A stretch of 64,000 bases of DNA from Sphingomonas swuensis (GCF_039538045.1 NZ_BAABBQ010000001.1:1820001-1884000), one strand, 5' to 3'; positions 44,356-53,853 are shown, numbered from the stretch's first letter. Notes: generated by a model from the sequence alone, not told the origin. Translations and numbers: made by a program.

Positions 44356-44820
44356 ATGGCGATCTTTCTCGCCTTATTGTTTCTTGCCCTGGTCCTTAGT
44401 CGGATCGCACGGGTGATTGTTGCCCTGATCGCTTCTGTGTTGGGCCTCTATCTGGTCTGGGACAATCTCTACACGGAAACCGACGTGGGACCCGGCGTCA
44501 TTGAGGTCCGCAAAGCCGAAGCAAGTCTGATCGGTGCTCCAGCAATCTCTGTTCCTGTCCGGATCGAGCTCCAGATTACCAATCATGCAGCCGCTGAGCT
44601 CGAAAGTATCGATGTGGTCGTAACCCTGCTGGACTGCCGTGAGCCAATTGATCAGGCTTGCGAGCAGGTCGGCAAAAAGGTTGTCCGACTGCAGCTGCTT
44701 GCGCCTTCAGGCAAGTCTCGCAGAACGGACGGCTGGGTTCATTTCGAAAATGTCCCTTCAACCGTAGGCGCGCTTAAGGCCGACATAAAGGTCGTGGGCG
44801 GAGTTCTGGACTGGAGCTAG
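44356..44820 (+). CDS. Single-pass membrane protein with extracytoplasmic beta domain (module A)
   Basis: 154 aa, ATG 44356 with GAGGGGA upstream. The first 35 residues are strongly hydrophobic (FLALLFLALVL...VIVALIASVLGLYLVW), one or two closely spaced membrane segments. The remaining 115 residues look like an Ig-like beta sandwich (ISVPVRIELQITNHA, IDVVVTLLDC). Two Cys (LLDCREPIDQACEQ) could pair if the domain is periplasmic. Family not recognised. It is first of a plus-strand run with a second membrane protein two bases downstream, the tandem AAA+ ATPase and a PcfJ-like gene. It could be a membrane sensor or effector of module A. Confidence 0.6.
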   Translation: MAIFLALLFLALVLSRIARVIVALIASVLGLYLVWDNLYTETDVGPGVIEVRKAEASLIGAPAISVPVRIELQITNHAAAELESIDVVVTLLDCREPIDQACEQVGKKVVRLQLLAPSGKSRRTDGWVHFENVPSTVGALKADIKVVGGVLDWS

Positions 44821-44821
44821 A

Positions 44822-45304
44822 ATGCTGGATCTCCCTGCCTCAGCCTTGCGACTGATAGGCCGAGGACTCATCCTCCTTGCGGTTCTCACCTGGCTGTTAA
44901 TGGAGAAGGCTCTGAACTGGGCTTTGTGGGACAGGATCGTTCCGCCAAGCCTGGTTGAGCTGAACCACATCAATTGGGAACAGCACGATTATGCAACCCA
45001 AGGTGATCAACAGTTCACCGTATGGGTCGAATACCGGAATAGAAGTCCGCTCCAACTTGTCGGTCTGAGCGCTCGCTACCGTCTGTACGACTGTATGGGA
45101 TTAAGTACCTGCTTGATTGTGGACACGCAGGACCAGGCCATCTCGATGCTGACCCAACCAGGGTACCGCGGACGCTTTCAAGGCAGCTTCATCGTGCGTC
45201 GTATGGTCGATCCGCGTGGACACCTGCGCATAGAAGTCCGAGTACTTTCAGCAACGGGTCAGGACAGCAAAGAAGTGGCTTGCGCGCAAAACGACCAAAA
45301 CTGA
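44822..45304 (+). CDS. Single-pass membrane protein, probable relative of the preceding gene (module A)
   Basis: 160 aa, ATG 44822, one base after the preceding stop, with GGAG five bases upstream. One hydrophobic segment (residues about 10-35, GRGLILLAVLTWLLMEKALN), then a domain of beta strands (QQFTVWVEYRNRSPLQLVGL) with a Cys pair (DCMGLSTC). The layout (short N-terminus, membrane segment, beta domain with two Cys) repeats that of the preceding protein, so they may be diverged duplicates forming a hetero-oligomer. It lies 40 bases upstream of the AAA+ gene. Function unknown. Confidence 0.6.
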   Translation: MLDLPASALRLIGRGLILLAVLTWLLMEKALNWALWDRIVPPSLVELNHINWEQHDYATQGDQQFTVWVEYRNRSPLQLVGLSARYRLYDCMGLSTCLIVDTQDQAISMLTQPGYRGRFQGSFIVRRMVDPRGHLRIEVRVLSATGQDSKEVACAQNDQN

Positions 45305-45344
45305 CGTACATCGATGTTCTTCTGGCATCTCCAACCAAGAGGAG

Positions 45345-47426
45345 GTGCTTATCCGTCGCCGTAGCCGTTTCAGCCAAAATCTGCCGGGCACCATGCCGAA
45401 GGGCGAGCGCGCCCTACTAGCTCATCTTTCAGTAGAGGCACTGCCGCAGATTACGCGCAAGCTTCCGGAACACATGCGAGAGTCTGTCCTCGACCTCGCG
45501 GACCAAATCGGAAGCGAGCTGGGCATGCGATGGTCGCGCGCCGGCACGCGAGGTTGGACCGACGAGGAGTTTCAAAACGCGATTGGAGAACGGATTGGGC
45601 AGTTGCGAGCGGCGCTCCCACGCCGGCGTTCGACCGGCTTGGATGCCCGATTGCAGTGGCTCGGGCGCACTGTCGATCTGGACCAACTGGACGTCGACAT
45701 TCTGCGGCATCTGGTGCGCGCTCGAATGTTTGAACCTTACAGCCAGCTCCTTCAGCTCTTCGTCAATGGTCCTCGGGTGAGCAACGAGGTGCACATTGAT
45801 GTGCTTGCTGCACTTCTCGGCAAGAGCGCGATGACGGTCCACAAGCGGATGGAGCCAGGCTCGGCACTTCTAAGTGCAGGGTTAGTGACCGATTGCCGCG
45901 GAGGCGATTGGACAGCGAGCGCACTGGCGCTGCGTATCGCTCAGATGCCCACCAATCAGCCTGCAAAGCTGGCAAAGGGGCTGCTTGGCTCGGCTCCTGC
46001 TTCGACGCTCAACTGGGATAACTTTACGCACCTTGGCGACCTGGGGGAACTTGCTCGAAAGCTCGTGCACGAGTCCTCTCGTCGCCGGAGTGGGTTGAAC
46101 ATCCTTCTCTACGGCCTTCCAGGCACCGGAAAGTCGGAGTTCGCTCGCGTGCTTGCTCAAGCCTGCGGACTGTATGCGGTGATGGTCGGGGCGACTGACG
46201 AATTTGGCACCGAACCCGAGCGCTCCGAGCGCTTGGGTCACCTCGCCATCTGCCGCTCGCTGGTGCGGCGTTCGTCCGAACATCTGCTGATTGTCGACGA
46301 AGCGGAAGACCTGATGATCCAGCCTTCCTTTCTCGCCAGCAAACACTCCAAATTGTATCTGAACAACCTGGTTGAGCGCTCAACCTCCCCGACGATCTGG
46401 ATCGTTAATGATCACAATCTGCTGGGCAGCGCTGTTCTGCGACGAATGACGCTGGCAATCGAGTTCCGCATGCCTAATCGAGCCTTGCGTCGCAAGCTTG
46501 TGGGCGAAATGGTCGAGCAGCAGCGTCTGTCCTTTGAGCCAGCCGAGCGCGACAACCTCGCGGCCGTGCAGGTCGCGCCTGCGGTCCTGCGGAATGCTGT
46601 CCAGGCGGCTGCGTGGACGGACCGCCACGCGAGTACGGCCCTCGCCGCCGCCTCCTCGATTGCTCGCGCACTCGGAGCGGAGCCAAACACTCTATGTGGA
46701 CCCGCTGTGCGCTTCGACCCGTCGCTTTGCGGCGCCGACGTAGACCTCGAGTTCCTGGTCTCGCGCCTTGCTACCGCTCGCATTCCCAACTGGTCGCTTC
46801 TTGCTTCGGGGCCCCCAGGCACCGGCAAGAGCGCGCTGGCACGCTACATCGCAGGCCGGTTGAGTATGGAGGTCATTGAGAAGCGCGCTTCGGACCTGCT
46901 CAATATGTATGTGGGCAATACGGAAAAAGCGATCGCGGCTGCCTTCCGCGAAGCTGCCGACGCACAAGCCATGCTGATCATCGATGAAGCAGACTCCCTC
47001 CTACGTGATCGTCAACAAGCCAGCCGCGGCTGGGAAGTCAGCATGACGAACGAGATGCTCACTTGGATGGAGCGGGCGACCACGCCCTTTGTGGCCACAA
47101 CGAACTTGCGCGAGAGCCTCGATCCAGCGACCTCCCGACGCTTCGTCTTCAAGATCGCATTCCGATGGCTTGATGCCCCTCAGGCACGCGCCCTGTTCTC
47201 GCACTATTTCGGCGAACGACCACCCGCCTGCTTGGACCGGCTGGATAATCTCACTCCGGGCGACTTCGCGCTCGTTGCCCGGAAAGCACGGTTGCTCGGC
47301 GAGGAGAGTGCGGCAGTTCTCACGCGCATGCTTGAAGCAGAATCGGCAGCGAAGCCCTCCGCCGCGCGGGCACCGATGGGGTTCCTGCCGCAGGCTCAAG
47401 CTCGGAGCGCAGCGAATGCAGCCTGA
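45345..47426 (+). CDS. Tandem AAA+ ATPase, module A
   Basis: 693 aa from GTG 45345; the start is uncertain because GAGGAG is very close to it (ATG 45393 is the alternative). Residues about 1-230 are helical with no known motif and an Arg-rich start. First AAA+ domain: Walker A GLPGTGKS (257-264), Walker B Asp318-Glu319 (IVDEAEDLM). Second: Walker A GPPGTGKS (489-496), Walker B Asp547-Glu548 (IIDEADSLL), sensor region FVATTN and Arg finger-like TSRRF. It is paralogous along its length to the ATPase at 61205. Shared features include a GATDEFGTEPERSERLGHL stretch between the first Walker motifs and LTPGDFALVARKARLL at the end. The two-ring Cdc48/ClpB-like layout suggests a protein or complex remodeller. 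It is co-transcribed with the membrane proteins and a PcfJ-like gene. Confidence 0.85.
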   Translation: MLIRRRSRFSQNLPGTMPKGERALLAHLSVEALPQITRKLPEHMRESVLDLADQIGSELGMRWSRAGTRGWTDEEFQNAIGERIGQLRAALPRRRSTGLDARLQWLGRTVDLDQLDVDILRHLVRARMFEPYSQLLQLFVNGPRVSNEVHIDVLAALLGKSAMTVHKRMEPGSALLSAGLVTDCRGGDWTASALALRIAQMPTNQPAKLAKGLLGSAPASTLNWDNFTHLGDLGELARKLVHESSRRRSGLNILLYGLPGTGKSEFARVLAQACGLYAVMVGATDEFGTEPERSERLGHLAICRSLVRRSSEHLLIVDEAEDLMIQPSFLASKHSKLYLNNLVERSTSPTIWIVNDHNLLGSAVLRRMTLAIEFRMPNRALRRKLVGEMVEQQRLSFEPAERDNLAAVQVAPAVLRNAVQAAAWTDRHASTALAAASSIARALGAEPNTLCGPAVRFDPSLCGADVDLEFLVSRLATARIPNWSLLASGPPGTGKSALARYIAGRLSMEVIEKRASDLLNMYVGNTEKAIAAAFREAADAQAMLIIDEADSLLRDRQQASRGWEVSMTNEMLTWMERATTPFVATTNLRESLDPATSRRFVFKIAFRWLDAPQARALFSHYFGERPPACLDRLDNLTPGDFALVARKARLLGEESAAVLTRMLEAESAAKPSAARAPMGFLPQAQARSAANAA

Positions 47427-48477
47427 TTGCCTGCATATCGATCTTGGTCAGCCTAGCCGCTGGTGGTTGGACGAGGTAACGCGCCTTGACGAGCAGGCCT
47501 CCGGCTTTGCCGGTGCCGCTTTGCGTGCATCAAATCACCGTAGATTGGTGATCGCTGCATGCCTTTCGCAAGAGCGTTTCGCGCGAGAACTGCGGGACCC
47601 GAACAAAGCAGATCTTATCGAGACGCTGCTCACATGCCGGCACAAGCACCTGCTCAAGGACGCGTTCGGCAGCTGTCCACCAGGGTTTCGTGGTGCAGTA
47701 AGGCGGCTCACATCGCTGTCTCTGGACCGCTCTGCATTCACCCGGCTTTATCGCATATTCAGCCAGGCAGAGATGCGCTCAGCCGCTCGCACGCTCATGC
47801 AATGCAAGAGCCTGGTGCCTCGTACGATCGAGCTTTGCGTGAAACTGCCGACATCATTCCGAAGGCCTCGCCTCCTCAAGAAGTACGTGGGCGCGGATCA
47901 CGAGGAATTGCTCACGATCCTCAGCATGGCCAAGGTGTTCAGGCCTGAACTTACGGAGGGCGACTTACGCTCATATTCGAAGTGGCTGGCAAGCAAGGGG
48001 TCCGTTCCCAAGCTACTTCATAGACTGATTGGGAAAGCATCTCTGCCTCCTGATCCTGTGGGCGTCAGTGGCGAACTCCGGCATGTGCAAACAGTGGAAG
48101 AGCTCAAGCGGGTTGGTCGGCAATTTAGAAATTGCGTGGGGACTCTCGTCATCGATGCCGTCGCAGGAAAAAGTCATTTCTATGTGGGCGAGATCGGAGC
48201 GGAGCGAGTTATCGCGCACGTTCAACAGCTAGGCGGAAGAAGTAACTTTGTGCTTTCGCATCTCGAGTCACCCAAGGGCGAACAACTCTCCAGAAAAGCC
48301 GATCAAATGATCGAGGCGGCTTTCCACCGGAAAGGAGTACAGCGGCTAGCAGGCCAGGCCCCTCAGGACCCTTGGTGGATCATCGAGCGTGTTTTTCGAA
48401 GCCTGGAAGTGGAAGCGCTTATTGATGAAGCCCTTCTCACAGAATGGGGAAACTCGGGAGTTCCCGAGCTATGCTAG
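47416..48477 (+). CDS. PcfJ-like protein of unknown function (module A)
   Basis: 353 aa, ATG 47416, overlapping the ATPase end by 11 bases, so translation is coupled. Residues 1-210 are helical and unassigned. Residues about 225-300, with RVGRQFRNCVGT (237-243 holds FRNCVGT), then GKSHFYVGEIG and RKADQMIEAAF, fit the conserved NCVG...Y/F core of PcfJ-type proteins found in mobile elements. PcfJ has no established biochemical role. Here the association with a tandem AAA+ ATPase suggests it is a client or effector. The 3' end overlaps the convergent WYL gene by four bases. Confidence 0.6.
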   Translation: MQPDCLHIDLGQPSRWWLDEVTRLDEQASGFAGAALRASNHRRLVIAACLSQERFARELRDPNKADLIETLLTCRHKHLLKDAFGSCPPGFRGAVRRLTSLSLDRSAFTRLYRIFSQAEMRSAARTLMQCKSLVPRTIELCVKLPTSFRRPRLLKKYVGADHEELLTILSMAKVFRPELTEGDLRSYSKWLASKGSVPKLLHRLIGKASLPPDPVGVSGELRHVQTVEELKRVGRQFRNCVGTLVIDAVAGKSHFYVGEIGAERVIAHVQQLGGRSNFVLSHLESPKGEQLSRKADQMIEAAFHRKGVQRLAGQAPQDPWWIIERVFRSLEVEALIDEALLTEWGNSGVPELC

Positions 48478-49475
48478 GAGGAAATGGTTTGGTCAGCTGC
48501 ATGGCGCGCTCGAACCTTCTCGAGCTCGCTGATGACGAGCTGTCTCAATTCATCGGGCTCGACAACTTCGGCGCCCCCTCCCCAACTCATAACGTGCCGC
48601 GCCACCTCGAGGACGCCTCCTGCTGCAAAGCAGACCTCAAGGGAGCCGTCCTTGAGCGTCTTCATTTCCTGCGTCTCGTGGAAGAAGTAGGTTCGAGCGG
48701 CAGGAGCAATGTCTGCATCGAAGCGAATCCGGATATTTCGCCGCTCTTCCTGGAAGACACCGAATGATCGTGAGGCATAGGCATCGATGCTAAAGCTCTC
48801 TGGAGGGCCGCTGAAATAATCTGCAAGAGCCACCTCTTCGATACGATCCAAACGCCATAGAACTGGATCAGATTTCGCTTCTTCTGGGCCAACGAGATAC
48901 GATGCTGCCTGGCCCCACAAGAAACCGTAGGGTTCGACGCTGCGCCTCCGAGCGTCTCCATCTGAGCGCGTGTAATAGAAGTTGAGCCGCCGGGAGCTGA
49001 GGATTGCCTCACGCAGAAGAGCAAGCGTGCTCTCATCCACGACCGAACTGACGCGAGGAGCGGACGCAGTCAGCTGAGTGTCGCGAAGTGTCTCGAGATC
49101 CGGATCAACTTTTCGACGCACACTCGGCCGCTGCGCTGAGCGGATTTTGCTTGCCAAGGATCGCAGCGTCGAAGCGCGAGCTTCCGCCCCGCCGCGTTCT
49201 AAAGCGTCGGCTGCGGCCTCAAGCTCGGCAAGCTCTTCGGCAGACGGCGACTGCATGAACCCGTCGAGACCGCCGCTAATGCGGAAGCGCTTGAGCCTTC
49301 CATCGGAGACCTCCTCCACATTCGGGAAGACCAGCCGGAGCGCGTCTCGCATTCGCTCCACAGTTCTACGATTGGCACCAAGAACATGTGCCATCTCATC
49401 GAGCGTCAGACCTTCAGCATTGCTGGCTAGCGCCTTTGCCAGATCGAGTAGCCGAACAACCTTGTAATGGCGCAC
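48474..49475 (-). CDS. WYL-domain transcriptional regulator, module A
   Basis: 333 aa. GTG 49475 is chosen because the HTH begins there and the paralogue at 60136-61140 starts at the same point; ATG 49553 would add 26 residues. The N-terminal winged helix (GLTLDEMAHVLGANRRTVER) is followed by a linker and the WYL domain (about 165-235: RRLNFYYTRSDGDARRRSVE, PYGFLWGQAASYLVG) and a C-terminal WCX-like part. WYL proteins of this type sense ligands such as nucleic-acid fragments and repress defence operons. It is divergent from the GIY-YIG gene and convergent with the PcfJ-like gene, so it could control both. Confidence 0.85.
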   Translation of the reverse strand: MRHYKVVRLLDLAKALASNAEGLTLDEMAHVLGANRRTVERMRDALRLVFPNVEEVSDGRLKRFRISGGLDGFMQSPSAEELAELEAAADALERGGAEARASTLRSLASKIRSAQRPSVRRKVDPDLETLRDTQLTASAPRVSSVVDESTLALLREAILSSRRLNFYYTRSDGDARRRSVEPYGFLWGQAASYLVGPEEAKSDPVLWRLDRIEEVALADYFSGPPESFSIDAYASRSFGVFQEERRNIRIRFDADIAPAARTYFFHETQEMKTLKDGSLEVCFAAGGVLEVARHVMSWGGGAEVVEPDELRQLVISELEKVRARHAADQTISS

Positions 49476-49588
49476 TGTACCTGTCCGTCTTGTCGAGGAG
49501 CCCCTGTATGGCGCGAGCAAATCAACGCGCAACCTCTTGTCTGACTGCCACAAAGGTCGTTTGCTTTTTCTAACATGATGGGGGTGTT

Positions 49589-50734
49589 GTGCAGCTTACC
49601 AGCATTATCGAAAATGGGGCTGAGCTCGTGGAAGCCACGGAAGGCGAAGCCTGGCCAGGCAACCCGGCGTGGCTGAATGTTTCTTTCCGGCCGCGGAAGA
49701 GCGCCCGCAGCGATTTTCCGGGCGCCGGGATTTATGTCATTTTCCTTGATGAGCGGCTCATTTACCTGGGCATTTACGCCGGAAGCAAGGACGACCCCTA
49801 CTCAGGTTCCGCACTTAAGGACCGATGGCTGAAGCATGTCGGGACGGTAACGTTCCGCGGCAAAAAGCTCTCGCTGCGCCCTTCGGCATTTCAGCCTCCA
49901 GCCTCAATGGCCGAGCACCCCCTTTTTGGCGAGTTGGGGGCCGCAGGACCGAACATTCGCCGATCGCAGGGCATGGAAGCCTCTCACCGCAAGGCCATGT
50001 TTGCGGCTGAGCACTCTGACTTGCGCGAGCAGTCGATCGATGAGGTCTTGAAGCGCCTCACTATAGGGTACGTGAGGGCGGATCACCGCCCAGATGAATG
50101 CTGGCACAGCAAAAAGGCCGCGAAGCGTGGTTTGTGTGAGATTGAGGCGTTGCTTGTCCAAGAGCTCTGCCCGCCTCTGAACAGCGCCACGCCCGCTGAG
50201 GCGCAAGGGAGTAGGCTGGGGCTGCACGAGGTGATGGAGATAATCCGGCAGAGGTTATCTAGCCTCTCCGTCAAAGCCACCGATGAGCAACCTATCCGAA
50301 TGAGATCAGAACGAAGCTCGGCCAGTACGCGTCAAGCTAGGGCTGAAGTGGACGAGCTAGAGCCGATGACGATCTTCCTTGAGCAAGCCAGCGAAGAAGC
50401 ATCGGAGGCAATCATAGCTCTGCAGGACCGTTGCTTTCGCGGGAACCGCTTTATTTTGTACTTTACGCACGGTGGACGCGTGGCAAGGATTACTGCGGCC
50501 AACAATTTGCGCAAACGCAATCGTCCACTGATCACCCTTGAATGGCGTAAGCGTAGCAAGCGTTTTCTGCTGCGCTCCAGACTCGCTCCCGAGCAGCTAC
50601 TTTGCTGCGGTTTTCAAGGGGTCCCTGCAGGCTCCGCCGGTCAGATGATTTCCGAAGTGATGTTACCTACCAGCGAACTCGCTGCCGAAAAGATCTTAGA
50701 AGTGTGTCATCGCGCCATGCATTCGGGTGGCTAG
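49589..50734 (+). CDS. GIY-YIG-family nuclease-like protein
   Basis: 381 aa, GTG 49589 with GGGGGTG upstream. Residues about 40-190 have a GIY-YIG core: Gly47-Ile48-Tyr49 in GAGIYVIF, Tyr59-Leu60-Gly61 in LIYLGIYAG, the helix with Arg in LKDRWLKH, and the distal Glu and Asn in CEIEALLVQELCPPLN. The C-terminal half (about 230-375) is unassigned, with RCFRGNRFILYFTHGGRVAR. There is no HTH or methyltransferase next to it. It could be a stand-alone restriction-type endonuclease or part of module A, since it diverges from that WYL regulator across 113 bases. Confidence 0.72.
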   Translation: MQLTSIIENGAELVEATEGEAWPGNPAWLNVSFRPRKSARSDFPGAGIYVIFLDERLIYLGIYAGSKDDPYSGSALKDRWLKHVGTVTFRGKKLSLRPSAFQPPASMAEHPLFGELGAAGPNIRRSQGMEASHRKAMFAAEHSDLREQSIDEVLKRLTIGYVRADHRPDECWHSKKAAKRGLCEIEALLVQELCPPLNSATPAEAQGSRLGLHEVMEIIRQRLSSLSVKATDEQPIRMRSERSSASTRQARAEVDELEPMTIFLEQASEEASEAIIALQDRCFRGNRFILYFTHGGRVARITAANNLRKRNRPLITLEWRKRSKRFLLRSRLAPEQLLCCGFQGVPAGSAGQMISEVMLPTSELAAEKILEVCHRAMHSGG

Positions 50735-51302
50735 CGTCAGTTGCGCCCGCAACGGCAGGACGGACAGCTCCTCACTTAGCCGACTAAGTCACTTCTCTAG
50801 ACCGGTCTTTTCTGAGCGCATTGACGGTCTGGCCCACCTTGAAGGTACACTAAAGGGGCAAGCCACCTCTATGATGAGGATGATGACAACCGGATGGAGT
50901 TCACGAGGACGTCCTGCCTGGCGTGTACTTGCTCTTGGCTATTACGATGGGGGTTCGAACTTCCGGGCCGATCACCTTAGAGAAATGCTCTGCAGGTCGG
51001 CCAACTGCCGGACCCACTGCCTACGAAGCCCGAACTTGCCCCCCTCCGACAGGTCAACACAGCGTCTATCGTCGAATAATGACGTTTAAGTCCGCTTTTC
51101 AGGTGCTTTCCTGGTCAAACGTATGCGGAACAAGCCCGATCTTTGTGGCACTTTCACCGAGGATGCATCGCACGTCCTTGTATTCGCCACGCGCGTCAGA
51201 ACTGGAGGTAGGCCCACAAGAAAGCCATTCGCGAGTTGCCACGATATTGGCGCTACGCGCCGATCTAACCTTTCCTACCTCGCTCGCTTAGCGATGGGAA
51301 AG
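50735..51302. other. Gene-free spacer between module A and module B
   Basis: These 568 bases carry only short frames with unlikely composition (Pro, Thr, Ser-rich, no ribosome sites). I see no repeat, tRNA or strong hairpin. The plus-strand gene before it and the minus-strand operon after it converge here, so it may be the seam between two separately acquired cassettes. Confidence 0.4.
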
Positions 51303-52535
51303 TTACGTGCGAGGTGCCGGCAAAGACACTTTGTCGAAAACCGCCGGGGATCCGTCCAGCTTCCGCGCTTTCTTCAAGGCTCTTTGAAGAAGTGTGCGAA
51401 GCTCCTTCGTGGCAGTCGATTCCGAGGGGAACATGTCGAACCAATCCTCACTTTCAAGGTGGACGCCATCGCCGCCTTTCCATACGAGTTCTACAAAAAG
51501 ACTAAACCGCGCTTTTTCCCTTGTTGCTGCGCTGACGGTTACATACTGGCCGACGGTCACATAGACCCAAGACTGCGAACCGCTCTTGTCTAAAGCAGCA
51601 CTTGCGTGGACCGAAAGGATCCCTTCTTGAACCGCTTTGCGAGGCAAATCGACTAATCCGTCGTCAGGATCAGGCGTCGAAATCGCACGTTTTAGTAGCG
51701 TAGCTGAATAACGGTTTGTCACATGAAATTTGCTCTTTGGCTTTTGCTTAATGATTGAGGCGTTTGGTTCAAGTAACCACTCGCCTAAGACGACAGCATT
51801 GCTCAGTAAGCGACGGAGCAAGTCCGGTGCCAAGGTGGCGTTCGATGCGGTATGCAATCTGCCCAAACCATGAAAATGATCGAAACCGCTCATTTGTGTA
51901 ACAAGTAAAGTAAGAGCGTCCAGCTCTTGGTCGAGACTGATCTGTTTATAAGAATCCACCCCGATATCCTCTAAATACTCTCGTATCATTCGCGACAATG
52001 GTGCACGACCGCTTGTCTCATTTTCGTGATTTCGAACAGCTTCAATCAAGTGACGGTAGCGAAGGTCGTGCACGTTCGGCATTGATTGGAGCGGGCCTAA
52101 CGAGCGTAGCGGAGAATATCGACTGAAGTGAACGAAATGGATTTCTGCCGACCGGTCGGCAACATGGGCGATGTAATCGGCAAGCTGGTCGGAATTGCCC
52201 GACGACATCAAGTCGTCTTCTTTGACCTCGAGAAGCAAGATTTCCTGGCCATCGACGATCACGGCTAAATCGGCGCGTCGACCAGGCATGTAAGCCCATT
52301 CTGTCTCGATCTGTGCAGCACCGCCTCGAATGGCTTTTCGTTGATCAGCTGAAAACTGCACTTCCTGTAGCAAAACGAGAAACGCTTCGGGCTCGTGGCG
52401 ACCGAGTTCACGCAACATGAGAGCGACTAATCGACCCGAGCACTTGTCTCGCAATTGCTTCTGCACGAAGCCAAAGAAGCTGTCGCCGCCACCCCGGCGC
52501 GCCGTCAGATCCGAATTACTGACTTTATTTCTCAT
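51303..52535 (-). CDS. PD-(D/E)XK nuclease-like protein, last gene of the McrBC operon
   Basis: 410 aa. ATG 52535 is chosen (GAGG eight bases upstream and ten bases after the McrC stop); the frame runs back to 52613 inside mcrC. The active-site pattern is Asp89 in RRADLAVIVDG, Glu103 and Lys105 in LLLEVKEDD. The remaining 280 residues are unassigned, with ATLLKRAISTPDPDDGLVDL and a strand-rich end. It is probably a DNA nuclease that adds to the McrBC complex. Classical McrBC loci have only mcrB and mcrC, so this third gene is an extension. Confidence 0.72.
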   Translation of the reverse strand: MRNKVSNSDLTARRGGGDSFFGFVQKQLRDKCSGRLVALMLRELGRHEPEAFLVLLQEVQFSADQRKAIRGGAAQIETEWAYMPGRRADLAVIVDGQEILLLEVKEDDLMSSGNSDQLADYIAHVADRSAEIHFVHFSRYSPLRSLGPLQSMPNVHDLRYRHLIEAVRNHENETSGRAPLSRMIREYLEDIGVDSYKQISLDQELDALTLLVTQMSGFDHFHGLGRLHTASNATLAPDLLRRLLSNAVVLGEWLLEPNASIIKQKPKSKFHVTNRYSATLLKRAISTPDPDDGLVDLPRKAVQEGILSVHASAALDKSGSQSWVYVTVGQYVTVSAATREKARFSLFVELVWKGGDGVHLESEDWFDMFPSESTATKELRTLLQRALKKARKLDGSPAVFDKVSLPAPRT

Positions 52536-52545
52536 CGGAGCAACC

Positions 52546-53853
52546 TCACTCGGCAAAGTCGTCTTCGTGGTGACGAGTGCGGCAAGCGGAAGCCAATCTG
52601 CCCACAATGCCATCGCTACGCGCTACGTCGAGCGAGAACAATTCGATACGGTTCTGACTTGCGTTCACGGTGTAGCGATTGATGACGCCTTCATCATATC
52701 CAGCGGAGGGATGGTGCGGATAGAGAAGCGTTAATTGATTGCATCCGTAAAGCTGACCATAAGCCATCATCTGATAGATGTCCGCCTGAGTCACACCGCG
52801 CTTGGGATCGTCGATCCGCGACGAAATCCGCTTCCACTTAGTGTCGATCACTTGGACTATCTGAGCGCCTCGCTTGATAAGGATGTCCGGCCTAGTCTGA
52901 AAAACCTGCCGCTGTTCCGTATCCTCTAGGCAATAAAGCCTTCCACCTTGGCTGACCACATGCAGATCGGAGTCGGCTAAAGCTCGTTCGAGCATGCGCG
53001 CAACGTACTCCTCGAAGAGCACGTTCATCTCAAATAACAGGGCTACACCCTCGCCGCCTCCAGCTGACGTAGATTGAAATCGACTTCCCAACAGCAGCCG
53101 GGCCAGATTGAGCAGTGCTCGCCAACGATCGTTGGTGCGGTCGAGGACGACTTGATCCCAACGTAGTGCCGACACCTGAACATCGGCGATCTGCTCGTAC
53201 ACGAAGGCTAGCTCGCGAAGGCGACGCTGATTGTTGGGTGTGCGTGTGATGCGGGACAATTGCATCACGGCTGCCTTCATGATCTGATTGAGCGCCGTAT
53301 CGGGGGTTAGCGCGTCGAAATTGCAGGCAAGACGCGACGGGTCAGCAGCGTGTGCGGTAAATTGCCGCAACACGTTGAGCCGACCGCGCAAGGCAGGCAG
53401 GTCATCTGCCCGACCAACGTAACGTCGGGGCATTCCTTGCCGCACCGCATCGACCAGTTTCATCGAAAACAGCTGGATGAGGATTTCGAGAAGCGTGTCG
53501 CGCTGCCAATCGAGCGTGGTGATTTGCCCGGCATCGATCTTCAGATCGAGGGCGACGGCGAGCATGTGCACCAACCGCCTGCGAATGCTTCCGGTGGCTT
53601 GCGTCCCTTCCTCGCCGGGCACCTCGATCTTCGGCAGGATCTCCAAAGAGGATGAGCCTGCGGCAATGACACCCACAACGCCGCGCGCTCGCAACGCCGT
53701 TCGCCCATGCTCAAGGACTCCGCCCCCACCCCGGCCGGCCAGTGGCGAGGATGCTGCGACCGCCGCAATCCGATCGGCCGCAACGGCGGGTATCTCGTCC
53801 GGAGCCTCGCCGTAGCGAATTGCCTCCCATTCCAGGATCGTCCGGCGGATCAC
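52546..53853 (-). CDS. McrC-like subunit with PD-(D/E)XK nuclease domain
   Basis: 435 aa from GTG 53853, which overlaps the McrB stop in a GTGA arrangement; TTG 53898 is in frame but inside mcrB. McrC landmarks: GGGVLEHGRTALRARGVVGV, PRRYVGRADDLPALRGRLN, LLFEMNVLFEEYVARMLERA, and the C-terminal nuclease with Asp in TRPDILIKRG and Asp-x-Lys in VIDTKWKRI. McrC is the endonuclease partner of the McrB GTPase/ATPase in type IV restriction, which cuts modified DNA. It is directly coupled to mcrB and followed by a second nuclease gene. Confidence 0.9.
   Translation of the reverse strand: MIRRTILEWEAIRYGEAPDEIPAVAADRIAAVAASSPLAGRGGGGVLEHGRTALRARGVVGVIAAGSSSLEILPKIEVPGEEGTQATGSIRRRLVHMLAVALDLKIDAGQITTLDWQRDTLLEILIQLFSMKLVDAVRQGMPRRYVGRADDLPALRGRLNVLRQFTAHAADPSRLACNFDALTPDTALNQIMKAAVMQLSRITRTPNNQRRLRELAFVYEQIADVQVSALRWDQVVLDRTNDRWRALLNLARLLLGSRFQSTSAGGGEGVALLFEMNVLFEEYVARMLERALADSDLHVVSQGGRLYCLEDTEQRQVFQTRPDILIKRGAQIVQVIDTKWKRISSRIDDPKRGVTQADIYQMMAYGQLYGCNQLTLLYPHHPSAGYDEGVINRYTVNASQNRIELFSLDVARSDGIVGRLASACRTRHHEDDFAE

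Noticed and set aside
50727..51291. Short plus-strand frames between modules A and B
   Set aside because: Pro/Thr/Ser-rich composition, no ribosome sites, and overlap with each other; no support as genes.
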